A stretch of 64,000 nucleotides of DNA from Rhodococcus koreensis. GTDB lineage: Bacteria > Actinomycetota > Actinomycetes > Mycobacteriales > Mycobacteriaceae. Positions 15,576 to 23,737 of the stretch are shown here, one piece after another (within the stretch, counting starts at the first letter, position 1; every line of letters starts with the position of its first letter). The stretch covers positions 3,534,001-3,598,000 of the forward strand of contig NZ_FNSV01000005.1 in NCBI RefSeq assembly GCF_900105905.1, given 5' to 3'. The position numbers and the translations under genes were made by a program. Below the pieces are notes generated by a model. It was not told where the DNA came from and ran no database searches. It saw nothing but the letters and a program-made list of their open reading frames with translations.

Positions 15576-16343
15576 TCAGACCTCGTCGACGATGGCGACG
15601 GCCCGGACGAATCCGGCTGTGCCGCCGGCGATCTTGATGGGCAGCGCGATGACCTTGAAACCGTGCGGGGGCAGCTGGTCGAGGTTGGCGAGCTTCTCGA
15701 TGTGCGCGTATTCGATTTCGAGGCCGAGGAGGTGGCAGGGCCACAGGTACTTCGGGTCTTTGCCGTGCTTGTGGTAGTCGGCGGCCCATGCGGCGTACGG
15801 ACGGTCGTAGCTCCAGGCGTCCGTTCCCACGACCGTCACGCCCTGTTCGAGGATCCATTTGAGCGCCTCACGGCTGGGTCCGCCACCACGGGTGGTGTAC
15901 TCCGGCTTCCCCCAGTACTTGTCGTTTCCGGTCATCGTGAGGACGATGTCGCCCGGCTTGATGGTGTAGTTCATGTCCTTCAGCTTCTGCTGAATTTCCT
16001 CGAGGGAGACCTCCGCGCCGTCTTCGGCATCACTGATGTCGATGACGACTCCGTCACCCATGCATCGCTCGATGGGCCACTCTTCGATGGTCTTCGGCTT
16101 CGACCCGTCCGCCATCACCGGGCCGAAGTGCCACGGTGCGTCCATGTGCGTGCCGGTGTGCGAGTTCATGTCGATATGTTCGACCGCGAACGCGGCACCG
16201 GGCGTGGGCCAGTGATTCGGGTCGATGTCGTAGTTTTCCTGGTTCCATTCGGCGCCGAGCGAGTGCGGCTCGAAGATGACGCCTTTGCCCTCGAGGGTGG
16301 GGTCACCGTCGGTGACCATGGAGATGTCGATGATTCTGCTCAT
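15576..16343 (-). CDS. cyclase-family metal-dependent hydrolase (kynurenine formamidase/isatin hydrolase-like)
   Basis: The 255-residue protein carries HTGTHMDAPWHFG near residues 62-74, the HxGTHxDxPxH metal-binding signature of the PF04199 family. Relatives include kynurenine formamidase, isatin hydrolase and other amide or lactam hydrolases that use manganese or zinc. It lies three bases upstream of RidA and 77 bases downstream of an MFS carrier gene, within the dioxygenase island. Opening of an amide, formamide or lactam ring formed from an oxidised N-heteroaromatic would fit the context, but this is inference. The ATG at 16343 starts the typical MSRIIDISM. Confidence 0.88.
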   Translation of the reverse strand: MSRIIDISMVTDGDPTLEGKGVIFEPHSLGAEWNQENYDIDPNHWPTPGAAFAVEHIDMNSHTGTHMDAPWHFGPVMADGSKPKTIEEWPIERCMGDGVVIDISDAEDGAEVSLEEIQQKLKDMNYTIKPGDIVLTMTGNDKYWGKPEYTTRGGGPSREALKWILEQGVTVVGTDAWSYDRPYAAWAADYHKHGKDPKYLWPCHLLGLEIEYAHIEKLANLDQLPPHGFKVIALPIKIAGGTAGFVRAVAIVDEV

Positions 16344-16420
16344 CTGCTTACTTCCTCATTTCTTTCGGTCGGTCGCACTCTGGATCTCACAGCGCGACAG
16401 GGGATGTGGTAGGTGCACAG

Positions 16421-17662
16421 TCAGCCGACTGTGAGTTTGCGGTCTTCGTCGACCGGCTCGGCGGCTCGCTTCCTGCCCAGCAGACCCACGAGGGCGGTGA
16501 GCACCGAGATCGCCGCGACAGCAATCCAACCGGCCGCGAAACCGTGATCGGGGACGATGTGCCCGAAGACCACGGGGACGATGAATCCGCCGACCGCCGC
16601 GAGGGTGAGCATCACGCCGACCGCGGTGCCGACCTGTTCGGGATCGATCTTCGACAGGTCCGCGGGCACACCCAGCCAGGCCGGGTAGCTGAAGACGAAA
16701 AGGAATCCGATCGCGAAGGAGATGAACCACAGCAGGGCATCGGGGGCGACGGGGATCGCGGCGATCAGTGCCCCCATCAGCAGGAGGGGAACGACGATGA
16801 CGGATCGGTAGTTGCGGACCAGGTCCGCGACCTTGCCACCGACCAGGCTGCCGGGGATTCCCGCGAGGGCCAGGATCGCGCCGAGCATACCGCCCTGGCC
16901 GGGTGTGAAGCCGCGTTGCGCGACCGCGTACTCGCTGAACAGCTGCGATGCGGTGAAGTAGGCGCCGTACACGCCGAGCATGGCGATGCCGTAGATCCAC
17001 AGCTGCTTGTCGACCAGTGCCCGGATCAGGCCGGCGCGGCTGATCCGGCCGCCGTGGAGTCCGCTGACGCCGCGCGGGGTGTGGAACCACACGGCCACCG
17101 CCGCCGCCAAGACGATATTGACGATGCCGCAGATCGCGAGCATGCCGCGCCATCCCGCGAGGTCGGTCACGTAGATGCACGCATACAGACCCAGCGCGAC
17201 ACCGGTACTGAATGCGGCACCGCACGCGATGCCCAGCGCGAGGTTGATCTCGTGATCACGAAACCACACACTGACCGCGGCGACGGCGACGGCGATGAAG
17301 ATGGACGCGCCGACACCGGCGATCACTCGGTACAGGGCGAGGTCGAGGAAGCCGACCGCGACGCCGGACAGCGCCGCACCGGCCCCTTGGAGCACCATCC
17401 CGAGGACGAGAGTGCGCTTCATCCCGAGTCGGGCCGCGATGATGCCGCCCGGGACGTGGGCGACCCCGTAGCCGAGCACGAACAGCGCGATCAGCATGGC
17501 GAGCTGCTCGAAGCTCACGCCGAGGTCCTCGCTGATGGGGGTGAAGGCCGACGCGATGTTGAACCAGTTCAACGTCAGGCTGACGTAGCCGAGGACGAGC
17601 AGAGCGAGCATTCGCCATCTGGCCTGGTAGACGTCGCCGTCTCTACCGTCAATAGTCGACAA
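16421..17662 (-). CDS. MFS transporter, probable aromatic/organic acid importer
   Basis: The protein has about 12 predicted membrane helices. Segments include FVLGYGVAHVPGGIIAARLG (helix 2 with the MFS loop following) and a second-half repeat around SLVGGKVADLV. The start is ambiguous: ATG 17686 and 17677 are in frame, but the best ribosome site, GGAAGGA, lies seven bases before TTG 17662, giving MSTIDGRDGDVYQ. I used that start. The carrier is collinear with the ferredoxin reductase gene (gap over 200 bases) and the cyclase gene. Within a catabolic island the likely job is uptake of the aromatic substrate across the membrane. Confidence 0.85.
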   Translation of the reverse strand: MSTIDGRDGDVYQARWRMLALLVLGYVSLTLNWFNIASAFTPISEDLGVSFEQLAMLIALFVLGYGVAHVPGGIIAARLGMKRTLVLGMVLQGAGAALSGVAVGFLDLALYRVIAGVGASIFIAVAVAAVSVWFRDHEINLALGIACGAAFSTGVALGLYACIYVTDLAGWRGMLAICGIVNIVLAAAVAVWFHTPRGVSGLHGGRISRAGLIRALVDKQLWIYGIAMLGVYGAYFTASQLFSEYAVAQRGFTPGQGGMLGAILALAGIPGSLVGGKVADLVRNYRSVIVVPLLLMGALIAAIPVAPDALLWFISFAIGFLFVFSYPAWLGVPADLSKIDPEQVGTAVGVMLTLAAVGGFIVPVVFGHIVPDHGFAAGWIAVAAISVLTALVGLLGRKRAAEPVDEDRKLTVG

Positions 17663-17898
17663 TGGGGTTCCTTCCATCGGGCACATTGCCTTCGAGGCAA
17701 CCGCGGGTGAGATTGGGAGAGAGCGCAATACGATACGAAGCTCTCGCTTGGTGACAGTTCGGCAATTACGGCGACCCGAGAGTCAGATCCTGTGACCCAG
17801 GTCTCTGCCGGCATCCCGAATCTATCCGCCTCCACGACAATTGGGGAGATGGATGGGTTCAACGCGTCCCGATGGCCACTATCATTTTCAGTGATGGT

Positions 17899-19110
17899 CT
17901 AGGCCGAGCCGATTGCCTCGGACCACGACGCTCGGGCGGTGACGAGGTGCTGGTACTTGCTCAGGCCTCGAGGCGAGTTGAACGACACGACACCCGTCAC
18001 CCGGTCGTCGCGGCCGTACAGTGCGACAAACCTCTCCTCCCCCGGCGCACCGCTCATGAAGCGCACCTGATCCGTGGGGAGAGGGCAGCCCACCATCTGA
18101 GTGCGCTTGCGAAACTGGTCGGACCAGAAACTGGGGACAGCAGACAGCGTCGACCGTTTCGTTCCGGCGATGAGATTCTCCGCGACGACCGTCGCCTGCA
18201 GCGTGGCGTTGTTCCAGTGCTCGCTGCGCACCTGCGCACCGAAGTAGTCCGAGTACCAACGGGCGGCGTCACCGACAGCGTAGATGCCGGGCACGTTGGT
18301 GTGCCCGCCGTCGTCGCAGAGAACCCCGTTGTCGACCTCCACGCCTGAACCGTCGAGCCATTCGGTCACCGGAGCACCGCCGACCCCGACCACGACCAGA
18401 TCGGCGGGGAGAATTCGTCCGTCGGTGAGCCTGACCCCGTTGACCCGCCCGTCTCCCATGAGTTCCTGGACGCCCACCCCGAGTTCGAGGTCGGTGCCGT
18501 GACTCGTGTGCAGATCCGCGAAGTGAGAGCCGACGATTGCCCCGAGGACGGTTCCCAAGGGGGTCGGTTGCGGATCGACCAGGGTCACCGACTGTCCGCG
18601 GGTGCGCACGCTCGCCGCCACCTCGGCACCGATGAACCCGGCACCGACGACGACAACGTCTCGGGCACTGTTCAACTCGGTTCTGAGTGCGAGGGCGTCC
18701 GGCAGCGTCCGGAGAACGTGGACACCCGCGAGGTGCCCCATGAAGGCGGGGCGCCGAGCCCGCGAGCCGGTGGCCACGACCAGCGCGTCGAATTCGAGAA
18801 CCGTGCCGTCGTCGAGCGTGACAGTGTGCCGCGACGGGTCGAGCGACAGCGACGTCGCCCGGCGGCCCAGGCGAAGATCGAGGTCGAGTTCGTCGATCTC
18901 CTCCTCGGTCAGCAAGTAGAGATCGTCCGGATCACTCGAGCCGGTGAGCAACTTCTTCGAGAGTTCGGTGCGGTCGTAGGGTGATCGCACCTTCTCTTCG
19001 CCGATGAGGGTGATGCCGCCGGAGTTTCCCAGGCGCCGCAATTCCTGGATCACGTTCATGCCGGCGAGGGAACCGCCGACCACGACGATCCGCTCGAACC
19101 TACTCATCAC
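17899..19110 (-). CDS. FAD-dependent ferredoxin reductase of a multicomponent oxygenase
   Basis: The 403-residue protein begins RFERIVVVGGSLAGMNVIQEL, an ADP-binding fold for FAD. It has a second nucleotide fold, RDVVVVGAGFIGAEVAASV near residue 150 for NADH, and the C-terminal FAD motif GIYAVGDAARW. This is the rubredoxin/ferredoxin reductase (BphA4/CamA) type. It passes electrons from NAD(P)H to the [3Fe-4S] ferredoxin encoded just upstream, whose 3' end overlaps its start by 11 bases. Two adjacent ATGs (19110, 19107) are possible starts. With the ferredoxin and Rieske subunits it completes the electron chain of the dioxygenase. Confidence 0.92.
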   Translation of the reverse strand: MMSRFERIVVVGGSLAGMNVIQELRRLGNSGGITLIGEEKVRSPYDRTELSKKLLTGSSDPDDLYLLTEEEIDELDLDLRLGRRATSLSLDPSRHTVTLDDGTVLEFDALVVATGSRARRPAFMGHLAGVHVLRTLPDALALRTELNSARDVVVVGAGFIGAEVAASVRTRGQSVTLVDPQPTPLGTVLGAIVGSHFADLHTSHGTDLELGVGVQELMGDGRVNGVRLTDGRILPADLVVVGVGGAPVTEWLDGSGVEVDNGVLCDDGGHTNVPGIYAVGDAARWYSDYFGAQVRSEHWNNATLQATVVAENLIAGTKRSTLSAVPSFWSDQFRKRTQMVGCPLPTDQVRFMSGAPGEERFVALYGRDDRVTGVVSFNSPRGLSKYQHLVTARASWSEAIGSA

Positions 19111-19297
19111 GGGTTCCCAACGCCTTCGCGGGGCAGGATCGAATCGCCCTGTCGGTCTTCGTATGCAAGGACTCGGGCGGGCTTTCCTGCAGCAGGATCA
19201 CCTTGTTCTCGTCTTCGTCCAGATCGAAGACCTCGGGGGCTTCGAGCATGCAGCTACCGTAACCACGGCACCTGCCGGCATCTGCGGTGACATGCAT
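19100..19297 (-). CDS. [3Fe-4S]-type small ferredoxin
   Basis: The 65-residue acidic protein has three cluster cysteines, Cys10 and Cys16 in GRCRGYGSCMLEAP, and Cys55 in SCPAKAL. The position of a fourth ligand is occupied by Gly13, which is the pattern of actinobacterial [3Fe-4S] ferredoxins that usually serve cytochromes P450. Here it is followed by a ferredoxin reductase gene and sits in a Rieske oxygenase operon, so it most likely feeds the oxygenase. That is unusual, because ring-hydroxylating oxygenases normally use Rieske or plant-type [2Fe-2S] ferredoxins. No P450 is in the window. Confidence 0.9.
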   Translation of the reverse strand: MHVTADAGRCRGYGSCMLEAPEVFDLDEDENKVILLQESPPESLHTKTDRAIRSCPAKALGTRDE

Positions 19298-19409
19298 GAC
19301 TACACCTCACTGTTGGTGTCGTCCGCGACTGCTCGCGGTTGAAAATTGTTTGGTGACAACATTGTTCGTTCTTTCTCGAGTGGTGCGCCCGGCACGGCGC
19401 AGCGGCCGG

Positions 19410-20198
19410 TCAGCCGACGAGGTATCCGCCGTCGATCGGCAGGACGACACCGGTGATGTAGCCCGCTGCGGCGGAGGCGAGGAACGACACTCCGGCCGCT
19501 ACCTCCTGTGCATCTCCGGGTCGGTTCATCGGGATGTTCCCCCCGACGGGTGAGGGGTCGTCGGGGACGGATCCCCCGGCTCGCCGCAGTGCTGCCGCGC
19601 TGGTGGTGAACAGGTCGGTGGGAATCCACCCAGGAGCGACGGCATTGACACGCACCCCGCGACCGGCGTACTCCGCAGCGATTTTCAGGGTCAGGCCGAC
19701 GACCGCGTATTTCGAGGCGATGTAGGCGGACCCGCCGCCGCGGGGCACGAGCCCGGCCGACGAGGCGATGTTGACGATCGCGCCGCGGCCGCGTTCGACC
19801 ATGAGCGTTCCGACCTCCCGCATCACATTCGCGGTACCCAGGACGTTGACGCGCAGGACCCGTTCCCAGGTGGCGGAGGTGAGCTCGTCGAAATCCAGGT
19901 TCTGGTCGAAGATGCCGGCGGCATTGACCAGGACGTCGATCTCTCCCAGGTCGGACGTGACCTCGCCGACCACCGTGCGGACACGCTCCTCGTCGGTGAT
20001 ATCCGCCGCGTAGGCGGTGCTGCGCCCGCCCGTCCCGGAGACGATCTCGGCCGTACGCTTGGCGCCCACGTCGTTGGCGTCGATCACCGCGACCGCGTAT
20101 CCGTCGTCGGCCAGACGGGTGGCGACAGCGCGTCCGATTCCGCTGCCGCCACCGGTCACGACCGCCACTCGCTCGGCCCAATTCGCCACGGTGCTCAC
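19410..20198 (-). CDS. short-chain dehydrogenase/reductase, candidate cis-dihydrodiol dehydrogenase
   Basis: The 262-residue SDR has VAVVTGGGSGIGRAVATRL (cofactor motif TGxxxGIG), NAAG, an active-site Ser in IASSAG, and YIASK (Tyr-xxx-Lys). The Asp after the second strand (VIDAND) favours NAD. GTG 20198 overlaps the stop of the OCD-like gene by four bases; the longer frame to 20564 is shadow coding. In a Rieske dioxygenase operon the expected role is rearomatising the cis-dihydrodiol to a catechol, as done by BphB- or NahB-type SDRs. The sequence alone cannot exclude another alcohol substrate. Confidence 0.88.
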   Translation of the reverse strand: MSTVANWAERVAVVTGGGSGIGRAVATRLADDGYAVAVIDANDVGAKRTAEIVSGTGGRSTAYAADITDEERVRTVVGEVTSDLGEIDVLVNAAGIFDQNLDFDELTSATWERVLRVNVLGTANVMREVGTLMVERGRGAIVNIASSAGLVPRGGGSAYIASKYAVVGLTLKIAAEYAGRGVRVNAVAPGWIPTDLFTTSAAALRRAGGSVPDDPSPVGGNIPMNRPGDAQEVAAGVSFLASAAAGYITGVVLPIDGGYLVG

Positions 20199-21178
20199 GC
20201 CCCCGCGGGCTTCTTGGTGCGCAGCAGGTCCACCGTCGTCCCGATTCCGTTCTGCACGGCCCTGTCGTAGATCACCTTGGCCGCGACCAGGTCCTGCAAG
20301 GCGGTGCCGACCGACTTGAACACGGTGATCGCGTCTGCGTCGTGGGCGGGCACTCTGCCGATGGCGAGGTCCGCGAGTGTCACGATCTTGCCGTCGAGGA
20401 GCCCCTTCTCGTCGGCCGCGAGCAGATCCCCGGACTCCATACGGGCCTGTTCGGGAGCGTCGCTGACCACGAGTGCGGCCCGGTCGACGACGTCGGTGTC
20501 GATCTCCCGCAACGAGGGCATGGTGGAACCGATCGACAGCACCGTGGTCCCAGGCGCGAGCCACTTGCCCTCGAGAGCGATACGTCCTGTTCCGGCACCG
20601 GTGTTGGTGGCGACCACGACGACCGGTGCGGCGGCCGCCTCCGCGGGATCGGATACCGGGACGACCTCCACGTCGAGGCGTGCGGCCATCCGCTCGACGA
20701 ATGCATTCCGCCGCTGCGGGTTCGGGCTGAAGACCCGTACCCGTTTCACCTCGAGGGCGGCGAACACGCCCTCGAGGTTCGTCTCGGCCTCCAACCCGGA
20801 TCCGATGACCCCGATCTCGACGGCGGTCCGCGGCGCGAGAAGACCGGCGGCCACGCCCGTGGTCGCGCCGGTCCGGGCAGCGGTGAGGTATGCCCCGTCC
20901 AGTTGAGCGAGCAACTCACCGGTCAGCTCGTCGAACAGGCCGATCAGGTACTGGACCCCACCTTCGGAGACCTGGTTGAAAACCTTGAATCCCATCAAGC
21001 CGGTGCCGGCCGACACGCCCGGCATCAGCCGGAAGAATCCGGGCGTCGACTCCAGGTTGATGCGATCCGGCAGTTGCGCACCGCCGCGGGCCTGCGTGCG
21101 GTAGCCCTCGCGGATGGCGCTGACGAGGTCGGACATCTGCGTGAGGCTTCGCACATGCTCGTCGGTCAGTAGCAGCAT
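20195..21178 (-). CDS. ornithine cyclodeaminase/mu-crystallin family protein
   Basis: The 327-residue protein matches the OCD/mu-crystallin/alanine dehydrogenase family. It has a GGAQLPDRINLES region, AYLTAARTGATTGVAAGLL, the NAD(P)-binding GVIGSGLEAETNLEGV, and IGRVPAHDADAITVFKSVG. Relatives include ornithine cyclodeaminase, ketimine reductases and other NAD(P)-dependent amine/imine enzymes. The location between the 98-aa gene (gap six bases) and the SDR gene (four-base overlap) makes it a genuine operon member. An imine- or amino-acid-type reaction is unexpected in a classic hydrocarbon pathway and suggests a nitrogen-bearing intermediate. Confidence 0.88.
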   Translation of the reverse strand: MLLLTDEHVRSLTQMSDLVSAIREGYRTQARGGAQLPDRINLESTPGFFRLMPGVSAGTGLMGFKVFNQVSEGGVQYLIGLFDELTGELLAQLDGAYLTAARTGATTGVAAGLLAPRTAVEIGVIGSGLEAETNLEGVFAALEVKRVRVFSPNPQRRNAFVERMAARLDVEVVPVSDPAEAAAAPVVVVATNTGAGTGRIALEGKWLAPGTTVLSIGSTMPSLREIDTDVVDRAALVVSDAPEQARMESGDLLAADEKGLLDGKIVTLADLAIGRVPAHDADAITVFKSVGTALQDLVAAKVIYDRAVQNGIGTTVDLLRTKKPAGA

Positions 21179-21184
21179 TGGTCG

Positions 21185-21481
21185 TTACTCTCTTCCGATT
21201 TCGGTGGTCGGGGGATCCTCGGGGCCGAACGGCTGGTCGAGGTAGGCGGAGATCGTTTCTTCGTTCTGCCAGCTCAGCCCTTCGAGCGCGAGGGCATCGA
21301 GGCGGATGTGGTGGTCGAGTCGGAGCGAGGTGATCTCGAGCCGTTGCCCGTTGCGGGTCAGGATCTTCCGCACCCGTACGGCGGTGAACTCGTTGACGAC
21401 GGTGAACTCGGCATCGACGGTTCCGTCGCCACCGTGCGGGGCGAGCGAGTCGTCCGTCGGGCGCGTCCGGGGAGTTGACAT
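21185..21481 (-). CDS. unrecognised 98-residue protein in the dioxygenase operon
   Basis: I do not recognise a family. The protein is hydrophilic and acidic at both ends, with a central part (about residues 25-75) containing EFTAVRVRKILTRNGQRLEI and DHHIRLDALALEGL. The stop codon of the beta-subunit gene abuts its start (shared base 21481), and the OCD gene follows six bases later, so it is co-translated with the oxygenase. It lacks cysteines and membrane segments. Possible roles are an assembly or accessory factor of the oxygenase, but this is inference from position only. Confidence 0.8.
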   Translation of the reverse strand: MSTPRTRPTDDSLAPHGGDGTVDAEFTVVNEFTAVRVRKILTRNGQRLEITSLRLDHHIRLDALALEGLSWQNEETISAYLDQPFGPEDPPTTEIGRE

Positions 21482-22020
21482 CAGATCACCATTCGCAGGT
21501 GCGGCAGTCTGACGACGCTCTCGTCGAGATGGACCGTCCGTTCCACGAGACCCCAGCCGTCGCCGCGACGACGCAGGATGTCATGCCGTCCGGCCGCGGT
21601 CATCACCACCGGATCCGATTGGTGGACAACGGCCACCAGCACGTTCGACGTGACGGACACCTCGTCGGCGCGCCCGGTGTCGGCGACGGACAGGACCGAG
21701 ACGAATCGCCGCACCCGCTGGAGTGGGACCTCCCCCCAGGAGAAGTCGATGTGGTCGGGTTCGAGGCGCCTCGCCCAGAGATTGGCCAGGGAGTCGCGGG
21801 ATTCGTCGAGCAGGTACGCACCCGCCACGAAGGGTGACTGCGACGGGTCGTCGCGTGTCACGGTGACGGGGATCCGGTAGACGAACTCGGGTTCGAGCAG
21901 CGGAATCCACCGCGCGTAGTCGTGCGCGTCGAGCAACGCCGTCTCACGGCCGTAGAACCTGCTCACATTGGCGAACGTCGCATCGTCCGCGGCGACATCG
22001 ATCCGTTCCGCGCTCAGCAT
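21481..22020 (-). CDS. ring-hydroxylating dioxygenase small (beta) subunit
   Basis: The 179-residue protein has the beta-subunit pattern FYGRETALLDAHDYARWIPLL followed by the cone-shaped NTF2-like fold with RRFVSVLSV and VHQSD. Beta subunits are structural partners in the alpha3beta3 hexamer and carry no cofactor. ATG 22020 overlaps the alpha-subunit stop (22014) by seven bases, indicating coupled translation in equal amounts. The much longer frame to 22392 is shadow coding in the alpha gene. It resembles BenB/CumA2-type small subunits in length. Confidence 0.9.
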   Translation of the reverse strand: MLSAERIDVAADDATFANVSRFYGRETALLDAHDYARWIPLLEPEFVYRIPVTVTRDDPSQSPFVAGAYLLDESRDSLANLWARRLEPDHIDFSWGEVPLQRVRRFVSVLSVADTGRADEVSVTSNVLVAVVHQSDPVVMTAAGRHDILRRRGDGWGLVERTVHLDESVVRLPHLRMVI

Positions 22021-23357
22021 TGGTCGGCCGTCCCGGTCGTGCGGGTGCAGATGCTGTCGTCGTCGAGCAGTTCGGACCACCTGCGGAACATCTCCCGCTG
22101 GTTGACCTCCGAGTGATCGACGTCGTAGACGGCGCCGGGCCAGCCGACATCGTCGGCCGGTTTGATACCGACACCGCCGGCGTAGACGAAATCGGTGGAC
22201 TGCGACACCCGGCCGCGGCTCATGTCGGCGACGCTCGTCCAGTTCTGGAAGTCGTCGGTGTCGAAGATCCCGGCGAGACCGACCATGCGGAGGTTCGCGC
22301 GCTGCGAGTGCGCGCGTTGCTCCTCGTCGTACCACCGCGGCACCAACGCGAACATGATCAGTTCGCAGTGCATCTCGTCGACCGGTTGCCACTGCCGGAG
22401 TTGGACGTACGACACGGCCGGGGTGTCGTCCCCGGAATAGAGGGCCGCGGCATCGATGAAGGACAAGTTGGGAAAGACATTTCCGTGTAGGACAGAGATT
22501 CTCGACATCAGGTCCGCCTGTCTCGGGTCGAGACCACTCGCGATGTCGGCCCAGCGCTCCTCCGGGTATCCGAGAAACACCGGTTCATCGGTTTCCAGGC
22601 CGTAGTGCTGGACCCGGAGGGTATGCCCGTTGCCGGCGACGATGCATCGCCCACGCATCGCATCCATCGAGACGTCGTCCAGCTGCGGAAAGGCCTCGGT
22701 GTTCAGATACGTACCCAGGTCTATCGGACTCTTGTGCGTCGTTCCCAGGTGATAACCGTCGCCGGCGAAGTTCTCCGCGCCCAGCTTCCAGTTGGTTCGC
22801 ACCAGTGCGCGCGCCGGCGGACCGACGACCTGCAGGTCACCGGCCTTGTCGAGCACGGCTTCGAGATACCAGGCCATGTCGCCGAGTTCGTCGAGCAGCG
22901 AAGGAGCCTCGGGGTCCCAGCTCGCGAAGATCAGCCCGTGGAAGACGTCGACGTTCGGCGGCCCGACGAGGTTGTACTTGCTCTTGTCGAAGTCCGCGTC
23001 GAAGACCTGCTTGCGCTCGGGCACTCCACGCAACGTGCCCTTGTTGGAGAAGGTCCAGCCGTGGTAGCTGCACCGAAAGTGCGATGAGTTGCCCATGTCG
23101 GCACGACACAGTTGATTGCCTCGATGCGTGCACGAATTCAGGAGGATGCGGACGTCGCCGGTCTCGTCCCGGACGACGATGACGTCCTCGCCTCCCAGCT
23201 TCCTGGTGACGTAATCGCCCGGCGACGGAATTTCGCTCTCGTGGGCGGCGAACAGCCAGCACCGGCCGAAGACTCGTTCCATCTCGGAATCGAATTCGTC
23301 TCGGCCCCAGTAGGAACGGCGGCTCACGCGAGTGACGTCCGCGGTAACACGTGTCAT
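22014..23357 (-). CDS. Rieske non-heme iron dioxygenase large (alpha) subunit
   Basis: The 447-residue catalytic subunit has a Rieske [2Fe-2S] motif, CTHRGNQLC then CSYHGW, with ligands Cys76, His78, Cys96 and His99 (C-x-H-x17-C-x2-H). The mononuclear iron site is in ENFAGDGYHLGTTH, with His203 and His208 as ligands and Asp200 as the bridge to the Rieske cluster of the next subunit. Such enzymes add both atoms of O2 to an aromatic ring, making a cis-dihydrodiol. It is the first gene of the minus-strand operon, and two palindromes lie upstream in the divergent promoter. The substrate cannot be told from these motifs. Confidence 0.94.
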   Translation of the reverse strand: MTRVTADVTRVSRRSYWGRDEFDSEMERVFGRCWLFAAHESEIPSPGDYVTRKLGGEDVIVVRDETGDVRILLNSCTHRGNQLCRADMGNSSHFRCSYHGWTFSNKGTLRGVPERKQVFDADFDKSKYNLVGPPNVDVFHGLIFASWDPEAPSLLDELGDMAWYLEAVLDKAGDLQVVGPPARALVRTNWKLGAENFAGDGYHLGTTHKSPIDLGTYLNTEAFPQLDDVSMDAMRGRCIVAGNGHTLRVQHYGLETDEPVFLGYPEERWADIASGLDPRQADLMSRISVLHGNVFPNLSFIDAAALYSGDDTPAVSYVQLRQWQPVDEMHCELIMFALVPRWYDEEQRAHSQRANLRMVGLAGIFDTDDFQNWTSVADMSRGRVSQSTDFVYAGGVGIKPADDVGWPGAVYDVDHSEVNQREMFRRWSELLDDDSICTRTTGTADQC

Positions 23358-23400
23358 CTGGATGACCCCTATCAGGAGTGGATTGATACACCAGGCCGTA

Positions 23401-23417
23401 TGTCCAAATAATGGATA
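23401..23417. promoter_or_regulatory. palindromic operator, copy 1 (TGTCCA-N5-TGGATA)
   Basis: TGTCCAAATAATGGATA lies 44 bases upstream of the alpha-subunit start. It is the reverse-orientation near-copy of the palindrome at 23603-23621 with one arm mismatch. Matching AT-rich palindromes in a divergent catabolic promoter fit an IclR-type regulator such as the one at 14347. Confidence 0.65.
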
Positions 23418-23602
23418 CAGGGTCCGTCTGGTGGATGTGATGACGGTAACAACGTTTTGCCGCAGATGTCAAAGGGTCGACCGAGCTGCGCGGCCTCACC
23501 CCATCCACCTCACTCGCGGCCAGTCGAGAACGTCGACCGGAGAAATCGTTGACGGCGGACGACAGCCGGTGTTAGCGTCCACACATCCACATACCGGTCT
23601 GC

Positions 23603-23621
23603 ATATCCATTATTTGGATAT
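23603..23621. promoter_or_regulatory. palindromic operator, copy 2 (ATATCCA-N5-TGGATAT)
   Basis: A perfect 19-bp palindrome with 7-bp arms, ATATCCATTATTTGGATAT, lies 117 bases upstream of the DapA-like gene and 246 bases from the alpha-subunit gene. With copy 1 it brackets the 380-base divergent region (23358-23737), which otherwise contains no gene. Likely a binding site controlling both operons. Confidence 0.7.
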
Positions 23622-23737
23622 CGGTAAGAGGGTTGATCACCTACCTGCGCGCCGACATCACAGTCCGGCCGGGTACGGGCCGGCCGAAACCGCCCCTGCC
23701 TGCGCACCGCAAGAATCCGACGAACGGAGTTCCATTC

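Noticed and set aside
17575..17862. A 95-residue minus-strand open frame upstream of the MFS carrier
   Set aside because: It overlaps the carrier's N-terminal coding region in another frame and shows no ribosome site or known domain; the gap probably holds a promoter.
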